From Variovorax paradoxus (GTDB taxonomy: Bacteria > Pseudomonadota > Gammaproteobacteria > Burkholderiales > Burkholderiaceae_C), in the NCBI RefSeq assembly GCF_018614915.1, contig NZ_JAGGNU010000005.1:1-64000 (forward strand): a DNA stretch of 64,000 nucleotides. Reading direction: 5' to 3'. The position numbers and the translations under genes were made by a program. A model generated the notes under the pieces. It was not told where the DNA came from and ran no database searches. It saw nothing but the letters and a program-made list of their open reading frames with translations. Below, piece after piece: positions 17,043 to 27,471 of this stretch (the first letter of the stretch is position 1; every line of letters begins with the position of its first letter).

Positions 17043-19279
17043 TGGCCTGGTTTCGCCACACCGACCGCAACCCCGCGAGCAGCGGCGCGCCGGTGCTCGC
17101 GATCGAGGCGCTCGACGTCTTCTACGGCCGCGCCCACGCCTTGCAGGGCGTGAGCCTCACGCTGGAGCGCGGCGTGCTCGGCATCGTCGGGCGCAACGGC
17201 ATGGGCAAGACCACGCTGTGCAACGCCATCACCGGCCTGGTGCCGGCGCGCGGCAGCATCCGGCTCGCGGGCGAGGAGATCCTCGGCCTGGCGCCGAACC
17301 AGATCACGAAGCGCGGCATCGCCTACGTGCCGCAGGGGCGGCGCGTGTGGCCTTCGCTCTCGGTCGACGAGACGCTGCGGCTGGTGGCCGCACACCGGCG
17401 CGAGGTCGATCGCATCTACGCCATGTTCCCGCGCCTCGCGGAACGGCGCGGCCATGGCGGCGCGCAGCTGTCCGGCGGCGAGCAGCAGATGCTCGCGATC
17501 GGGCGCGCGCTGCTGCTCGACCCCCGGCTGCTCGTGATGGACGAACCCACCGAGGGCCTGGCGCCGATGATCGTCGAGCAGGTCGCGCAGTCGCTGCGCG
17601 AGCTTGCGGCCGAGGGCCGGATCGCGGTGCTCCTGATCGAGCAGAACCTCGGCGTCGCGATCTCCGTGGCCGACCGCATCGGCGTGATGGTCAACGGCCG
17701 CATCGCGCAGCAGATGCCAAGCGCACAGCTCGCCGGCGATCTCGAGCTGCAGCAGCGCCTGCTCGGCGTTCGCTCGAATGGCCACGACGAGGAGGCCGGG
17801 CCGGGCGCCGGGGGCGTCGAGCCGCCCGCCGCCACGCAGGTGTTCACCGTGCGCCGCGCGCACGGCGAGGGCGCCGCGTCGTTCGACGAGCTCGCGCCGG
17901 GCACGGTGCGCGGCTTCACGCGCTGGAACGCCGGCGGCACGGCCGCGCCCGTGGTCGACATCGCGCGCGGCGCACCCGCAGCGCAGGCACCGGCCGCCGC
18001 GCCGACGCCTGCCGCCGTCGCATCGCCGCAGGTGTTCGATTTCCCGGTCGCCGCCAGCAGCGTTCGGGCGGCCTACGTGGCCGGCACCTTCGACACCAAG
18101 GGCCGCGAGCTCTTCTTCCTGCGCCAGTGCCTGGAACGGCTCGGCCTGCGCGTGGTCACGGTCGACCTGTCGACCTCCGGAAAGACCTCGCCGGCCAGCG
18201 TGCATCCGCGCGAGGTCGCGCGCCATCACCCGCAGGGCGAGTCGGCCGTCTTCAGCGGCGACCGCGGCAGCGCGACCGCCGCCATGGCGCTCGCCTTCGA
18301 GGCCTTCGTGCAGACGCGGCGCGATCTCGGCGGCCTCATCTCCGCCGGCGGCTCCGGCGGCACATCGATGGCCACGCAGGGCATGCGCGCACTGCCGATC
18401 GGCGTGCCCAAGCTGATGGTCTCGACCATGGCCAGCGGCGACACGCGCTGCTACGTGGGTCCGAGCGACATCTGCATGATGTATTCGGTCACCGACGTGC
18501 AGGGCATCCACCGCATCAGCGAGAAGGTGCTGGCCAACGCGGCGAACGCGCTGGGCGGGATGATCGCGCACCCGCCGGCCGCGTCCAGCGTCACCAAGCC
18601 GGCCATTGGCCTGACGATGTTCGGCGTGACCACGCCCTGCGTGCAGGCGGTCACCAAGCGACTCGAAGATGCCTACGACTGCCTCGTGTTCCACGCCACC
18701 GGCGTCGGCGGCCAGTCGATGGAGAAGCTCGCCGACTCGGGCGTGCTCGCCGGCGTGATCGACGTCTCGACGACCGAGATCGCCGACGAGATCGGCGGCG
18801 GCGTGCTCTCGGCCGGCCCGACGCGCCTGGACGTGTTCGCGCGCCAGGCCCTGCCTTACGTCGGTTCGTGCGGCGCGCTGGACATGATCAATTTCGGCGC
18901 CTGGGACACGGTGCCCGAGCGCTTCCGCGCCCGCAAGCTGTACCGCCACAACCCGACCGTGACGCTGATGCGAACCACGGCCGACGAGTGCCGCGCGATC
19001 GGCGAATTCATCGCCGCCAAGCTCAACGCGATGCGCGGGCCGGTACGCTTCCTGATCCCCGAGGGCGGCGTCTCCGCGATCGACCGGCCCGGCCAGCCTT
19101 TTCACGACCCCGAGGCCGACCGCGCACTGTTCGATGCCATCGAGAAAGCCTTCCGTCCCGGCGCCGACCGCAAGCTGCAGCGGCTGCCCCTGCACATCAA
19201 CGACGAAGCCTTCGCCGACGCGCTGGTCAGCGCCTGGCGCGAAGTGTCCGGATCCACGACCAGCGCACGGCGCGCCTGA
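17042..19279 (+). CDS. Fusion: LivF-type ABC ATPase plus Tm-1-like (UPF0261) domain
   Basis: A 745-residue two-part protein. Residues 1-240 form a complete LivF ATPase: Walker [11 protein letters not shown] near 50, signature LSGGEQQML near 142, Walker [13 protein letters not shown] near 163. An Ala/Pro-rich linker (about 245-335) follows. Residues 340-740 are a Tm-1-like ATP-binding domain with [48 protein letters not shown] and [15 protein letters not shown]. In plants, Tm-1 joins this domain to a TIM barrel of the type encoded by the very next gene. LivF proteins are normally about 235 residues. There is no stop or frameshift across the joint, so the fusion is real in this sequence. What the Tm-1 part does in bacteria is unknown. 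Confidence 0.9.
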   Translation: MAWFRHTDRNPASSGAPVLAIEALDVFYGRAHALQGVSLTLERGVLGIVGRNGMGKTTLCNAITGLVPARGSIRLAGEEILGLAPNQITKRGIAYVPQGRRVWPSLSVDETLRLVAAHRREVDRIYAMFPRLAERRGHGGAQLSGGEQQMLAIGRALLLDPRLLVMDEPTEGLAPMIVEQVAQSLRELAAEGRIAVLLIEQNLGVAISVADRIGVMVNGRIAQQMPSAQLAGDLELQQRLLGVRSNGHDEEAGPGAGGVEPPAATQVFTVRRAHGEGAASFDELAPGTVRGFTRWNAGGTAAPVVDIARGAPAAQAPAAAPTPAAVASPQVFDFPVAASSVRAAYVAGTFDTKGRELFFLRQCLERLGLRVVTVDLSTSGKTSPASVHPREVARHHPQGESAVFSGDRGSATAAMALAFEAFVQTRRDLGGLISAGGSGGTSMATQGMRALPIGVPKLMVSTMASGDTRCYVGPSDICMMYSVTDVQGIHRISEKVLANAANALGGMIAHPPAASSVTKPAIGLTMFGVTTPCVQAVTKRLEDAYDCLVFHATGVGGQSMEKLADSGVLAGVIDVSTTEIADEIGGGVLSAGPTRLDVFARQALPYVGSCGALDMINFGAWDTVPERFRARKLYRHNPTVTLMRTTADECRAIGEFIAAKLNAMRGPVRFLIPEGGVSAIDRPGQPFHDPEADRALFDAIEKAFRPGADRKLQRLPLHINDEAFADALVSAWREVSGSTTSARRA

Positions 19280-19284
19280 TCAAC

Positions 19285-20115
19285 ATGCCCCGCATTTCCA
19301 GATCCACGCTGCTCGACCGCTTCCGCGCCAAGATCGCCGCCGGCCGGCCGATCATCGGCGGCGGTGCCGGCACCGGCCTGTCGGCGAAGTGCGAGGAAGC
19401 CGGCGGCATCGACCTGATCGTGATCTACAACTCGGGCCGCTACCGCATGGCCGGCCGCGGCTCGCTCGCGGGCCTGCTGGCGTACGGCAACGCGAACGAG
19501 ATCGTCTGCGAGATGGCCCGCGAAGTGCTGCCGGTGGTGAAGCACACGCCGGTGCTGGCAGGCGTCAACGGCACCGACCCGTTCATGATTCCCGACGAGT
19601 TCCTCGAGCGGCTGATCGGCCTCGGCTTCTCGGGCGTGCAGAACTTCCCCACCGTCGGGCTGATCGACGGCACCTTCCGCGCGAATCTCGAGGAGACCGG
19701 CATGGGCTACGCGCTCGAGGTCGAGCTGATCGAGCGTGCCCGCGCGCTCGACCTGCTGACCACGCCTTATGTGTTCAGCGAATCGGACGCCCGCGCGATG
19801 GCCGCGGCCGGCGCCGACATCGTCGTCTGCCACCTCGGCCTCACCACCGGCGGTGCCATCGGCGCCGAGACCGCGCTCACGCTGGACGACTGCGTGGAGC
19901 GCATCAACCTGTGGGCCGCGGCAGCGCACGCGGTGAATCCGGAGGCGATCGTGCTGTGCCACGGCGGCCCGATCGCCACGCCCGAGGATGCGCAGCACGT
20001 GCTGGCGCGCTGCCCGGCCTGCCACGGCTTCTACGGCGCGAGTTCGATGGAGCGGCTGCCCGTGGAGACCGCCCTTACCGAAACCACGCAACGCTTCGTT
20101 CGGATCACGCGCTAA
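19285..20115 (+). CDS. Phosphoenolpyruvate hydrolase-like TIM-barrel protein
   Basis: A 276-residue TIM barrel of the PEP_hydrolase family, the same family as the C-terminal domain of plant Tm-1. Recognisable stretches are [60 protein letters not shown] and [13 protein letters not shown]. It starts 5 bp after the Tm-1-like fusion, so the two Tm-1 halves are neighbours and probably interact. The chemistry is unclear; the glycine-rich loops suggest a phosphate- or carboxylate-containing ligand. Good ATG and full family length. Confidence 0.88.
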   Translation: MPRISRSTLLDRFRAKIAAGRPIIGGGAGTGLSAKCEEAGGIDLIVIYNSGRYRMAGRGSLAGLLAYGNANEIVCEMAREVLPVVKHTPVLAGVNGTDPFMIPDEFLERLIGLGFSGVQNFPTVGLIDGTFRANLEETGMGYALEVELIERARALDLLTTPYVFSESDARAMAAAGADIVVCHLGLTTGGAIGAETALTLDDCVERINLWAAAAHAVNPEAIVLCHGGPIATPEDAQHVLARCPACHGFYGASSMERLPVETALTETTQRFVRITR

Positions 20116-20130
20116 CTGGAGACGACACAC

Positions 20131-21822
20131 ATGTCAGGTGCTCAATTCGGCAATTTCATCCTCGGCCTGATCGTCGTCGCGATCATCCTCGCCATCGCGG
20201 TCTGGCTGCTTCACTGGCTCTACCTGCGCAGCTCCAAGGAGCGGGCTTTCGTGCGCACCGGCCTCGGCGGCCAGAAGGTGGTGCTCGACGGCGGCGCCTT
20301 CGTGCTGCCGATCGTGCACGACGTGATCCCGGTCAACATGAACACGCTGCGCCTGGAGGTGAGCCGCGGCCGCGACAAGGCGCTGATCACCAAGGACCGC
20401 ATGCGCGTCGACGTGATCGCCGAGTTCTACGTGCGCGTGGCGACCAAGCCCGATGCGGTGGCGGCGGCGGCGCAGACACTGGGCCAGAGGACGATGGAGC
20501 CCGAGCAGCTGAAGGAGCTGGTCGAGGGCAAGTTCGTCGATGCCCTGCGCACGGCGGCAGCCGAGATGACGATGGAGGAACTCCACGAGAAGCGCGGCGC
20601 CTACGTGCGGCGGGTGCGCGAGGCGGTGGCCGAGGACCTGACGAAGAACGGGCTGGAGCTCGAGGCCGCCTCGCTGACGCAGCTCGACCAGACCGGCATG
20701 GAGTTCTTCAACCCCAGCAACGCCTTCGACGCCGAGGGCCTGACGCGCCTGACCGAGCAGATCGAGCGCCGCAAGAAGCAGCGCAACGACGTCGAGCAGG
20801 ACACGCTGATCGCGATCCGCAACAAGAACCTCGAGGCGGAGAAGCTCTCGCTGGAGATCGACCGCGAGGGCGAGCACGCGCGGCTGACGCAGCAGCGCGA
20901 AGTGGAGATCGCGCGCGCCCGCCAGCGCGCCGAGGTGGCGACCGAGCGCGCGCAGCGCGAGCAGGAAGCCGAGGGCGCGCAGATCGCCGCCAAGCAGAGC
21001 ATCGATGCGGCGCGCATCCGCGCCGAGCAGACCATCGAGCAGGAGCGCATCGGCAAGGAGCGCGCCATCCAAGGCGCGGAGATCGAGCGCCGGCTGTCGC
21101 TCGAGCTCGCGGAGCAGCAGCGCTCGATCGCCATCGCGCGCGAAAGCAAGACCCAGAGCGAGGCCCAGGCCGAAGCCGAGAATGCCCGCGCGCTGGCCGT
21201 CTCGGCCGAGGAGAAGGTGTTCACCGCGCGCGAGGTCGAGATGGCCGAGCGCAAGAAGGCCATCGAGCTGATCGCCGCGGCGCAGGTCGCAGAGCGCGAT
21301 GCGCTGCGCCTCACTTCCGCGGCGCAGGCCGAGAAGGACGCCAGCGCCGACCGCGGCGCCGCGGTGCGCGCCCAGGCCGAAGCCGATGCCGACGCCGATA
21401 AGATCAAGTCGATGGCGATGCGCGTGCGCGCCGAGATCGAGGCCGAGGCGGCGCGCCTGATGAACGAGGCGCACAACATGCTGTCGCCCGAGGCGCGCAT
21501 GTCGGCGCTGCGCATGAAGCTGGTCGAGAAGGCCGAGGCGATCATCCGCGAGTCGGTGCGGCCGATGGAGCGCATCGAGGGCATCAAGATCCTGCACGTC
21601 GACGGCCTCGGCGGCTCGTCGGGCGGCGGCCAGAACGGCGAGGGCGCCGGCTTCGCCGACGGGCTGGTCAACTCGGCACTGCGCTTCCGCGCGCAGGCGC
21701 CGCTGGTCGACCAGCTGCTGCGCGAGATCGGCATCGAGGGCGGCGACATCCAGCGCCTGGTGGGCGACGTGAGCGGTGCGCAGGCCGCGCTGCCTGCCGG
21801 TGCGGCAAAAGCGAAGGAATAG
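20131..21822 (+). CDS. Flotillin-like SPFH/band 7 membrane protein
   Basis: A 563-residue membrane scaffold protein. One N-terminal transmembrane helix (residues 10-30, LGLIVVAIILAIAVWLLHWL) is followed by an SPFH domain (about 40-200, with TGLGGQKVVLDGGAFVLPI), then a very long Glu/Ala/Arg-rich coiled coil (about 205-460) and a Gly-rich tail. This is the flotillin/YqiK architecture. Such proteins organise membrane microdomains and usually pair with an NfeD protein; none is encoded here. Its place inside a transport and degradation cluster suggests a scaffold for the transporter or enzymes (inference). CTGGAG precedes the ATG. Confidence 0.9.
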   Translation: MSGAQFGNFILGLIVVAIILAIAVWLLHWLYLRSSKERAFVRTGLGGQKVVLDGGAFVLPIVHDVIPVNMNTLRLEVSRGRDKALITKDRMRVDVIAEFYVRVATKPDAVAAAAQTLGQRTMEPEQLKELVEGKFVDALRTAAAEMTMEELHEKRGAYVRRVREAVAEDLTKNGLELEAASLTQLDQTGMEFFNPSNAFDAEGLTRLTEQIERRKKQRNDVEQDTLIAIRNKNLEAEKLSLEIDREGEHARLTQQREVEIARARQRAEVATERAQREQEAEGAQIAAKQSIDAARIRAEQTIEQERIGKERAIQGAEIERRLSLELAEQQRSIAIARESKTQSEAQAEAENARALAVSAEEKVFTAREVEMAERKKAIELIAAAQVAERDALRLTSAAQAEKDASADRGAAVRAQAEADADADKIKSMAMRVRAEIEAEAARLMNEAHNMLSPEARMSALRMKLVEKAEAIIRESVRPMERIEGIKILHVDGLGGSSGGGQNGEGAGFADGLVNSALRFRAQAPLVDQLLREIGIEGGDIQRLVGDVSGAQAALPAGAAKAKE

Positions 21823-21825
21823 CGC

Positions 21826-22266
21826 ATGGTGCAGGTCTACGTGTCGAGCGTGATCGACGCCAGCGCCGACAGCGTGTGGTCGCGCATCCGCGATTTCAAC
21901 GGCCTGCCGCAATGGCACCCGCTGGTCGCGGACAGCCGGATCGAGAACAGCCAGCCGGGCGACCGTGTCGGCTGCATCCGCCACTTCCACCAGCGTGACG
22001 GCGGCATGATCCGCGAGAAGCTGCTGGCGCTGTCAGACTACGAATACAGCTGCACCTACGAGATGCTCGAAAGCCCGATGGGCGTTGCGAACTACACCTC
22101 CACGCTCAAGCTCACGCCGGTCACCGACGGCGCGCGCTGCTTCGCCGAATGGAGCGCGGAATTCGAGTGCGACGAAGGCCGCGAGCGCGATCTGGTCGAG
22201 TCGATCGGCACCGGCGTCTTCCAGGGCGGCTTCGATGCGCTGAAGCGGCACTTCGGGCACGGCTGA
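21826..22266 (+). CDS. SRPBCC family protein
   Basis: A 146-residue START/Bet v1-like helix-grip protein that should bind a hydrophobic ligand or act as a cyclase or hydrolase on one. The N-terminus VQVYVSSVIDASADSVWSRI and the conserved IRDFNGLPQWHPLV are typical of this family. It is clearly homologous to the N-terminal part of the next gene product, so this is a tandem duplication. The stop overlaps the next start (TGATG). Confidence 0.85.
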   Translation: MVQVYVSSVIDASADSVWSRIRDFNGLPQWHPLVADSRIENSQPGDRVGCIRHFHQRDGGMIREKLLALSDYEYSCTYEMLESPMGVANYTSTLKLTPVTDGARCFAEWSAEFECDEGRERDLVESIGTGVFQGGFDALKRHFGHG

Positions 22267-23729
22267 TGCTCCAAAAGGTCGTGCGCTCCACGATCATCGA
22301 CGCGCCCATCGAGCGCGTCTGGGCCGTGCTGCGCGACTTCAACAGCCACGACCAATGGCACGACACGGTGGAGAGCAGCCGCATCGAAGGCAGCGAGCGC
22401 AGCGACCAGGTCGGCTGCGTGCGCAGCTTCACGCTCCGGGATGGCAATCGCATCCGCGAGCAGTTGCTGACGCTCTCGGACACCGAGCACAAGAGCACCT
22501 ACTGCATCGTCGAGGCGACGCTGCCGCTGCAGCGCTACGTGGCCACCGTGACCTTGAAGCCGGTGACCGACGGGCAGCGCACCTTCTGGCATTGGGAGTC
22601 GACCTTCTCGACGCCGCCGGGCAGGGAGCGCGAGCTGCGCGAGATGGTGGCGCAGGGCGTTTACGAGACGGGCTTCGAGAACCTGCGCCGGCACCTGCGC
22701 CAGGGCGGCGACCTGCAAGCGCCCGGCCGCGCCGCTGGCGCGATGCCCGCGGCCCTGGCCGTGCCGACGCGCCGCGTCGCCGTCGAGCGCTACGGCGGCC
22801 CCGAAGAGCTGCGCCCACAGGACGGCGAAGCAGCGGCCCCGCGCGCCGGCGAGGTGCGCATCCGGCAGCGCGCGATCGGCGTCAACTTCATCGATGTGTA
22901 CCTGCGGCGCGGCTGGATCCCCTCGGCCCTGCCGCTGGTGCCCGGCATGGAGGCCGCAGGCAGCGTGCTCGACGTCGGGCCGCAGGTCAGCGGCCTGCTG
23001 CCCGGCGACCGCGTGGCCTACCTCGGCCCGGTGCCCGGCGCCTACTGCGACGTGCGCTGCGTGCCGGCCGAGTGGGTGCTGCGCCTTCCCGCGGCCATCG
23101 AGGACGAGGTCGCCGCCGCGCTGCTGCTCAAGGGCGTCACGGCCGACTACCTGCTGCGCGACCTCGCGCGCGTGCAGCGCGGCACGCGAATCTTGGTCCA
23201 TGCGGCGGCCGGCGGCGTGGGCCTGCTGGTGTGCGCCTGGGCGCGCCGGCTCGGCGCGGTGGTGCTGGGCACCGTGTCGAGCGAGGAGAAGGCCCGCGTC
23301 GCGCGCGAGCACGGCTGCGAGCACGTGATCGTGACGCGCGACTACCGCTTTGCCGATGCCGTGCAGCGCGCCTGCGGCGGCGCCGACGTGGTGATCGACG
23401 GCCTGGGCGACGCGGCCCGCGACGAGAACCTCGCCGCGCTCGCGCGCCGCGGCCACTGGATCAGCCTGGGCCAGGCCAGCGGCCCGCTGGCGCCGCTGCC
23501 GGCCGATGCGCTGGTGGCGAAGTCGCTGAGCTTTTCGCGGCCCGTGGTGTTCGACTACGTGGCGACGAACGAGCAGCTGGCGGAACGCGCGCAGCGGGTC
23601 TGGAGCGCGCTTTCCGACGGCACCCTCAAGCCGCCGCCGATCGAGCGCCATTCGCTGAACGCGGCGGCCCAGGCGCACGCGCGGCTCGAATCGCGCGCCA
23701 CCATCGGCGCACTGGTCTTGCTGCCCTGA
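22266..23729 (+). CDS. Fusion: SRPBCC domain plus quinone oxidoreductase (MDR family)
   Basis: A 487-residue fusion. Residues 1-150 are a second SRPBCC domain (TIIDAPIERVWAVLRDFNSH) like the preceding gene. From about 160 a complete zinc-independent quinone oxidoreductase follows: VERYGGPEEL, IGVNFIDVYLRRGW, the NADPH-binding VHAAAGGVGLLV near residue 317, and ALESRATIGALVLL-like family C-terminal sequence. Normal QOR proteins have about 325 residues, matching the second part alone. The join is in frame without a stop. The enzyme may reduce a quinone or enone held by the helix-grip domain (inference). Confidence 0.87.
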   Translation: MLQKVVRSTIIDAPIERVWAVLRDFNSHDQWHDTVESSRIEGSERSDQVGCVRSFTLRDGNRIREQLLTLSDTEHKSTYCIVEATLPLQRYVATVTLKPVTDGQRTFWHWESTFSTPPGRERELREMVAQGVYETGFENLRRHLRQGGDLQAPGRAAGAMPAALAVPTRRVAVERYGGPEELRPQDGEAAAPRAGEVRIRQRAIGVNFIDVYLRRGWIPSALPLVPGMEAAGSVLDVGPQVSGLLPGDRVAYLGPVPGAYCDVRCVPAEWVLRLPAAIEDEVAAALLLKGVTADYLLRDLARVQRGTRILVHAAAGGVGLLVCAWARRLGAVVLGTVSSEEKARVAREHGCEHVIVTRDYRFADAVQRACGGADVVIDGLGDAARDENLAALARRGHWISLGQASGPLAPLPADALVAKSLSFSRPVVFDYVATNEQLAERAQRVWSALSDGTLKPPPIERHSLNAAAQAHARLESRATIGALVLLP

Positions 23730-23752
23730 ACGCAATCCTCGAGGAGAAACGA

Positions 23753-24130
23753 ATGATCGTCGGCATGAACCACTTCACCGTGATCGCGGAAGACCAGAAG
23801 AAGACGCTGGACTTCTACGTCGGCCTGCTCGGGCTCGCCGTCGGCCACCGGCCCGAGCTCGGCTTTCCCGGCGCCTGGCTCTACGGCGAGAGCCCGCAGG
23901 CCGTGCTGCACCTCTACTTCGACCGGCCGGTGCCGGCGCAGCGCGCCGGCGTCATCGACCACATGGCCTTCACGGCCCGCGACCTGCGCGCCGTGAAGGC
24001 CCGCTTCGACCGAAGCGGCACCAAGTACGAGCTGCGGCAGCAGGCGGGGGCGGGCACCTGGCAGCTGTTCTGCCACGACCCCAACGGGGCGAAGGTCGAG
24101 CTGGACTTCGACGCCTCCGAGCAGCCTTAG
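23753..24130 (+). CDS. VOC family (glyoxalase/dioxygenase-like) protein
   Basis: A 125-residue protein with two beta-alpha-beta-beta-beta modules, the vicinal oxygen chelate fold. The start GMNHFTVIAEDQKKTLDFYV carries the first metal His, IDHMAF the second and KVELDF the probable Glu. It could be an extradiol dioxygenase-like, lyase or epimerase enzyme. GAGGAG lies just before the ATG. It is the last gene of the plus-strand cluster; its stop overlaps the stop of the convergent cysteine hydrolase. Confidence 0.85.
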   Translation: MIVGMNHFTVIAEDQKKTLDFYVGLLGLAVGHRPELGFPGAWLYGESPQAVLHLYFDRPVPAQRAGVIDHMAFTARDLRAVKARFDRSGTKYELRQQAGAGTWQLFCHDPNGAKVELDFDASEQP

Positions 24131-24678
24131 CCGCCGCCGGGCGCGGCAAATTCCAGGCGCTCGCTGGCAATGGCCTGGGCCCGCGGCCCGAAGCTCGTCA
24201 GGTTGGTCAAGGTGGCGTTGTGGTGCGCGATGACCTGCTCGGCCGAGATGGCGCTGTTTCCGGCGGAAGTGTGCGCATCCGAGACCAGCGTGACGGGGAA
24301 GCCGAGCGCAAGAGCGCGGCGCGCCGTGGTGTCGACGCAGAACTCCGAGTGCATGCCGCAGATCACCAGCTGGCTTGCGCCAAGCTTTTGCAGAAGCGCT
24401 TCGAGTTCGGTGCGCAGAAACGAGTCCGCGGTGGTCTTGCGCACCCGGATGTCGGTCCCCTGGACATCGAGTCCTCTGGCGAGCTGCCACGCTGCGCTGC
24501 CATGCTCGAGATAGCCCGCGGTGGATTCGTGTTGGATGAAGATCACCGGCGCCCCGGCTTCCCTGGCCTTTCGAGTGACGCGGTTGATTCGCTCGATGGT
24601 GCCCTCGCAATCGAAGGCCGCGCCCTCGCCTTCGCAAAGACCTTGCTGCACATCGATGACAAGTACGGCTGTTCTCAT
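24127..24678 (-). CDS. Isochorismatase-like cysteine hydrolase
   Basis: A 183-residue cysteine hydrolase of the isochorismatase superfamily. The expected triad is visible: Asp9 in VIDVQ, Lys near 84 in VRKTTADSF, and Cys near 118 in [15 protein letters not shown]. Members hydrolyse nicotinamide, isochorismate, ureidoacrylate or similar amides; the substrate here is not clear. The start at 24678 gives the standard [11 protein letters not shown]. It is divergent from the pseudouridine glycosidase gene, with 71 bp between the starts. Confidence 0.88.
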   Translation of the reverse strand: MRTAVLVIDVQQGLCEGEGAAFDCEGTIERINRVTRKAREAGAPVIFIQHESTAGYLEHGSAAWQLARGLDVQGTDIRVRKTTADSFLRTELEALLQKLGASQLVICGMHSEFCVDTTARRALALGFPVTLVSDAHTSAGNSAISAEQVIAHHNATLTNLTSFGPRAQAIASERLEFAAPGGG

Positions 24679-24749
24679 GGTGGTGGCTCCTGTTGCGGCA
24701 CCGGGTCGTGCGGCACACTCGAGTTGACCACAGCACCGAAAGCATCGAC

Positions 24750-25706
<957 letters not shown>

Positions 25707-25713
25707 GCGCACC

Positions 25714-26259
25714 ATGCGCCGATTTCTTGTTCTTGCGATCCTGGGCACGCTCGGCCCGCTGTCCAGCGCCGAGGTGATCCGCTGCGCCGACGCCGCCGGC
25801 AACGTGAGCTATACCGACGGCTCATGCCCCTCGGGCGCCAGGCCGGTGGGGCGCGTGTCGGAGCCGCCGGTGCCGCTTCCGGGCGCCGCAGAGCCGCCGC
25901 CGCGCGCCGAGCGCGGGGGGACGGAAGCAGCCCGGGGTCCGTCGCAGGCGCCTGCCGGCCCCGCAATCATCGATTCGCGCGCCGGCAGCAGCAGCAGCAA
26001 TGAGCGGACCGGCGACGCGCGCCGCAGCGATCGCGGCAGCGATTCCGAGGCGATCGACTATGGCTATCCCCCCGACGCCGGCACCTATCGCCAGCCCATG
26101 CCGCCGCGCGACATGCGGCCGCGAATCCGCAACTGCGATGCGGCGGGCTGCCAGGACACGCAGGGCAACCACTACAACCGCTCCGGCCAGTTGGACCGCT
26201 ACCAGACCCCGGACGGGAAAACCTGCCGGCCCGTGGGCACCACGACGATCTGCCGCTGA
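25714..26259 (+). CDS. DUF4124 domain-containing exported protein
   Basis: Small secreted or periplasmic protein, 181 residues. A Sec signal peptide (RRFLVLAILGTLGPLSSA) is followed by a DUF4124 module (EVIRCADAAGNVSYTDGSCP), a Pro/Ala/Arg-rich low-complexity middle and a conserved Cys-containing C-terminus (NCDAAGCQDTQGNHYNRSG ... GTTTIC). Four C-terminal and two N-terminal cysteines suggest disulfides. The start at 25714 gives a proper signal peptide; an upstream in-frame GTG at 25690 overlaps psuG and is less likely. Function unknown. Confidence 0.8.
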   Translation: MRRFLVLAILGTLGPLSSAEVIRCADAAGNVSYTDGSCPSGARPVGRVSEPPVPLPGAAEPPPRAERGGTEAARGPSQAPAGPAIIDSRAGSSSSNERTGDARRSDRGSDSEAIDYGYPPDAGTYRQPMPPRDMRPRIRNCDAAGCQDTQGNHYNRSGQLDRYQTPDGKTCRPVGTTTICR

Positions 26260-26271
26260 GCCGGCGCGGCC

Positions 26272-27444
26272 TCAGGGCGCCACGTAGTCCGACACCACCT
26301 TCCACTTGCCGTCCACGATCTGCGACAGGCGCGACTGGTCGTTGCCCAGGCGCTTGGTGGCGGTATAGCTGCTCTTCGGGCCGCCGAACATGTCGGGCTC
26401 GAAGGTCATGCCGTCCATCGCCTTGACGAAGCTGTCGGTCGTGAGGTTGGGGCCGGCCTTCTGCGCGGCCTTGATGAACTGGTCGATGATGGTGTAGCCA
26501 TAGACCGAGAACACGGTCGGGTCTTCGTTGAACTTGGTCTTGTACTTGTTGGCCCAGAAGCGGATCGGTTGCGACTGCTCGTCCGTGTACGGGTTCTGCG
26601 CGGTCATGGTGGCGTAGAGGCCGTCCATCGCCTTGCCGCCGAGCTTGTGGATCAGATCGGTGTAGGCCGCGCTGGAGCCCAGGAAGGTCGGGTTGAAGCC
26701 GGTCTTGCGCGCCTCGCCGATGGTGCCGATGGTTTCGCGAATGATGGTGCCCATCACCACGAGGTCGCAGTTGGCCGCCTTCATCTTCGCGACCTGCGAG
26801 GAGAAGTCGGTGGCGCCGCGCTTGAACGAGGTCTTCTCGGCCAGCTCCATGCCGGCGGTCTTGAGGCCGGCCTCGGCGCCGCGCTGCACCTCGAGCCCGA
26901 ACTCGTCGTCCTGGTAGATGGTGCAGACCTTCTTGGCGCCCTTCTCCTTGATCATCTTGGGCAGCGCGTTGCGAATCTGGTCGTAGTAGGTGGCGGCGAA
27001 GGAGTACTTGAGCCTGTGGAAGGGTTCGTACATTTCGCGCGCGGCGGTGATCGGCATGAAGTTGATCACGTTCTTGTCGAACTGCACCGGCATCGCCGCC
27101 ATGTTCTGCGCGGTGCCGATGTGTCCGGCCATGATGAAGATCTTGTCCTGGTTGACCAACTTCTGCGCCGCCAGCACCGCCTTCTTGGGGTCGTAGCCCG
27201 AGTCCTCGACGAAGAGCTTGAGCTTGCGGCCATGCACGCTGCCCTGCTCATTGAGTTCGTCCACGCGCAGCTGCATGCCGTTGCGCGACTGCTTGCCGAA
27301 GCCGGCGATCGGGCCCGAGAGATCCTGGATGGTGCCGATGCGGATCTCGTCCTTGGTGACGCCCTGCGATTGCGCGCCGGCCAGGCCGGAGGCCAGCGCG
27401 AGACCGGCCACTGCGGCCAGCGGGAACAGTGTCTTGATCTTCAT
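26272..27444 (-). CDS. ABC transporter substrate-binding protein, LivK family (second system)
   Basis: Periplasmic binding protein of 390 residues, with signal peptide KIKTLFPLAAVAGLALASG and probable cleavage at AGA-QS. The mature N-terminus DEIRIGTIQDLSGPIAGFGK is typical of type I binding proteins of Liv systems. A strong AAGGAGACTC ribosome site precedes the ATG. It is the last gene of the araC-liv operon, 27 bp after the acyl-CoA synthetase stop. That pairing suggests the ligand is a carboxylic acid activated to a CoA ester after uptake (inference). Confidence 0.92.
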   Translation of the reverse strand: MKIKTLFPLAAVAGLALASGLAGAQSQGVTKDEIRIGTIQDLSGPIAGFGKQSRNGMQLRVDELNEQGSVHGRKLKLFVEDSGYDPKKAVLAAQKLVNQDKIFIMAGHIGTAQNMAAMPVQFDKNVINFMPITAAREMYEPFHRLKYSFAATYYDQIRNALPKMIKEKGAKKVCTIYQDDEFGLEVQRGAEAGLKTAGMELAEKTSFKRGATDFSSQVAKMKAANCDLVVMGTIIRETIGTIGEARKTGFNPTFLGSSAAYTDLIHKLGGKAMDGLYATMTAQNPYTDEQSQPIRFWANKYKTKFNEDPTVFSVYGYTIIDQFIKAAQKAGPNLTTDSFVKAMDGMTFEPDMFGGPKSSYTATKRLGNDQSRLSQIVDGKWKVVSDYVAP

Positions 27445-27471
27445 GCGAGTCTCCTTGGTTGTCGAAAAAAC

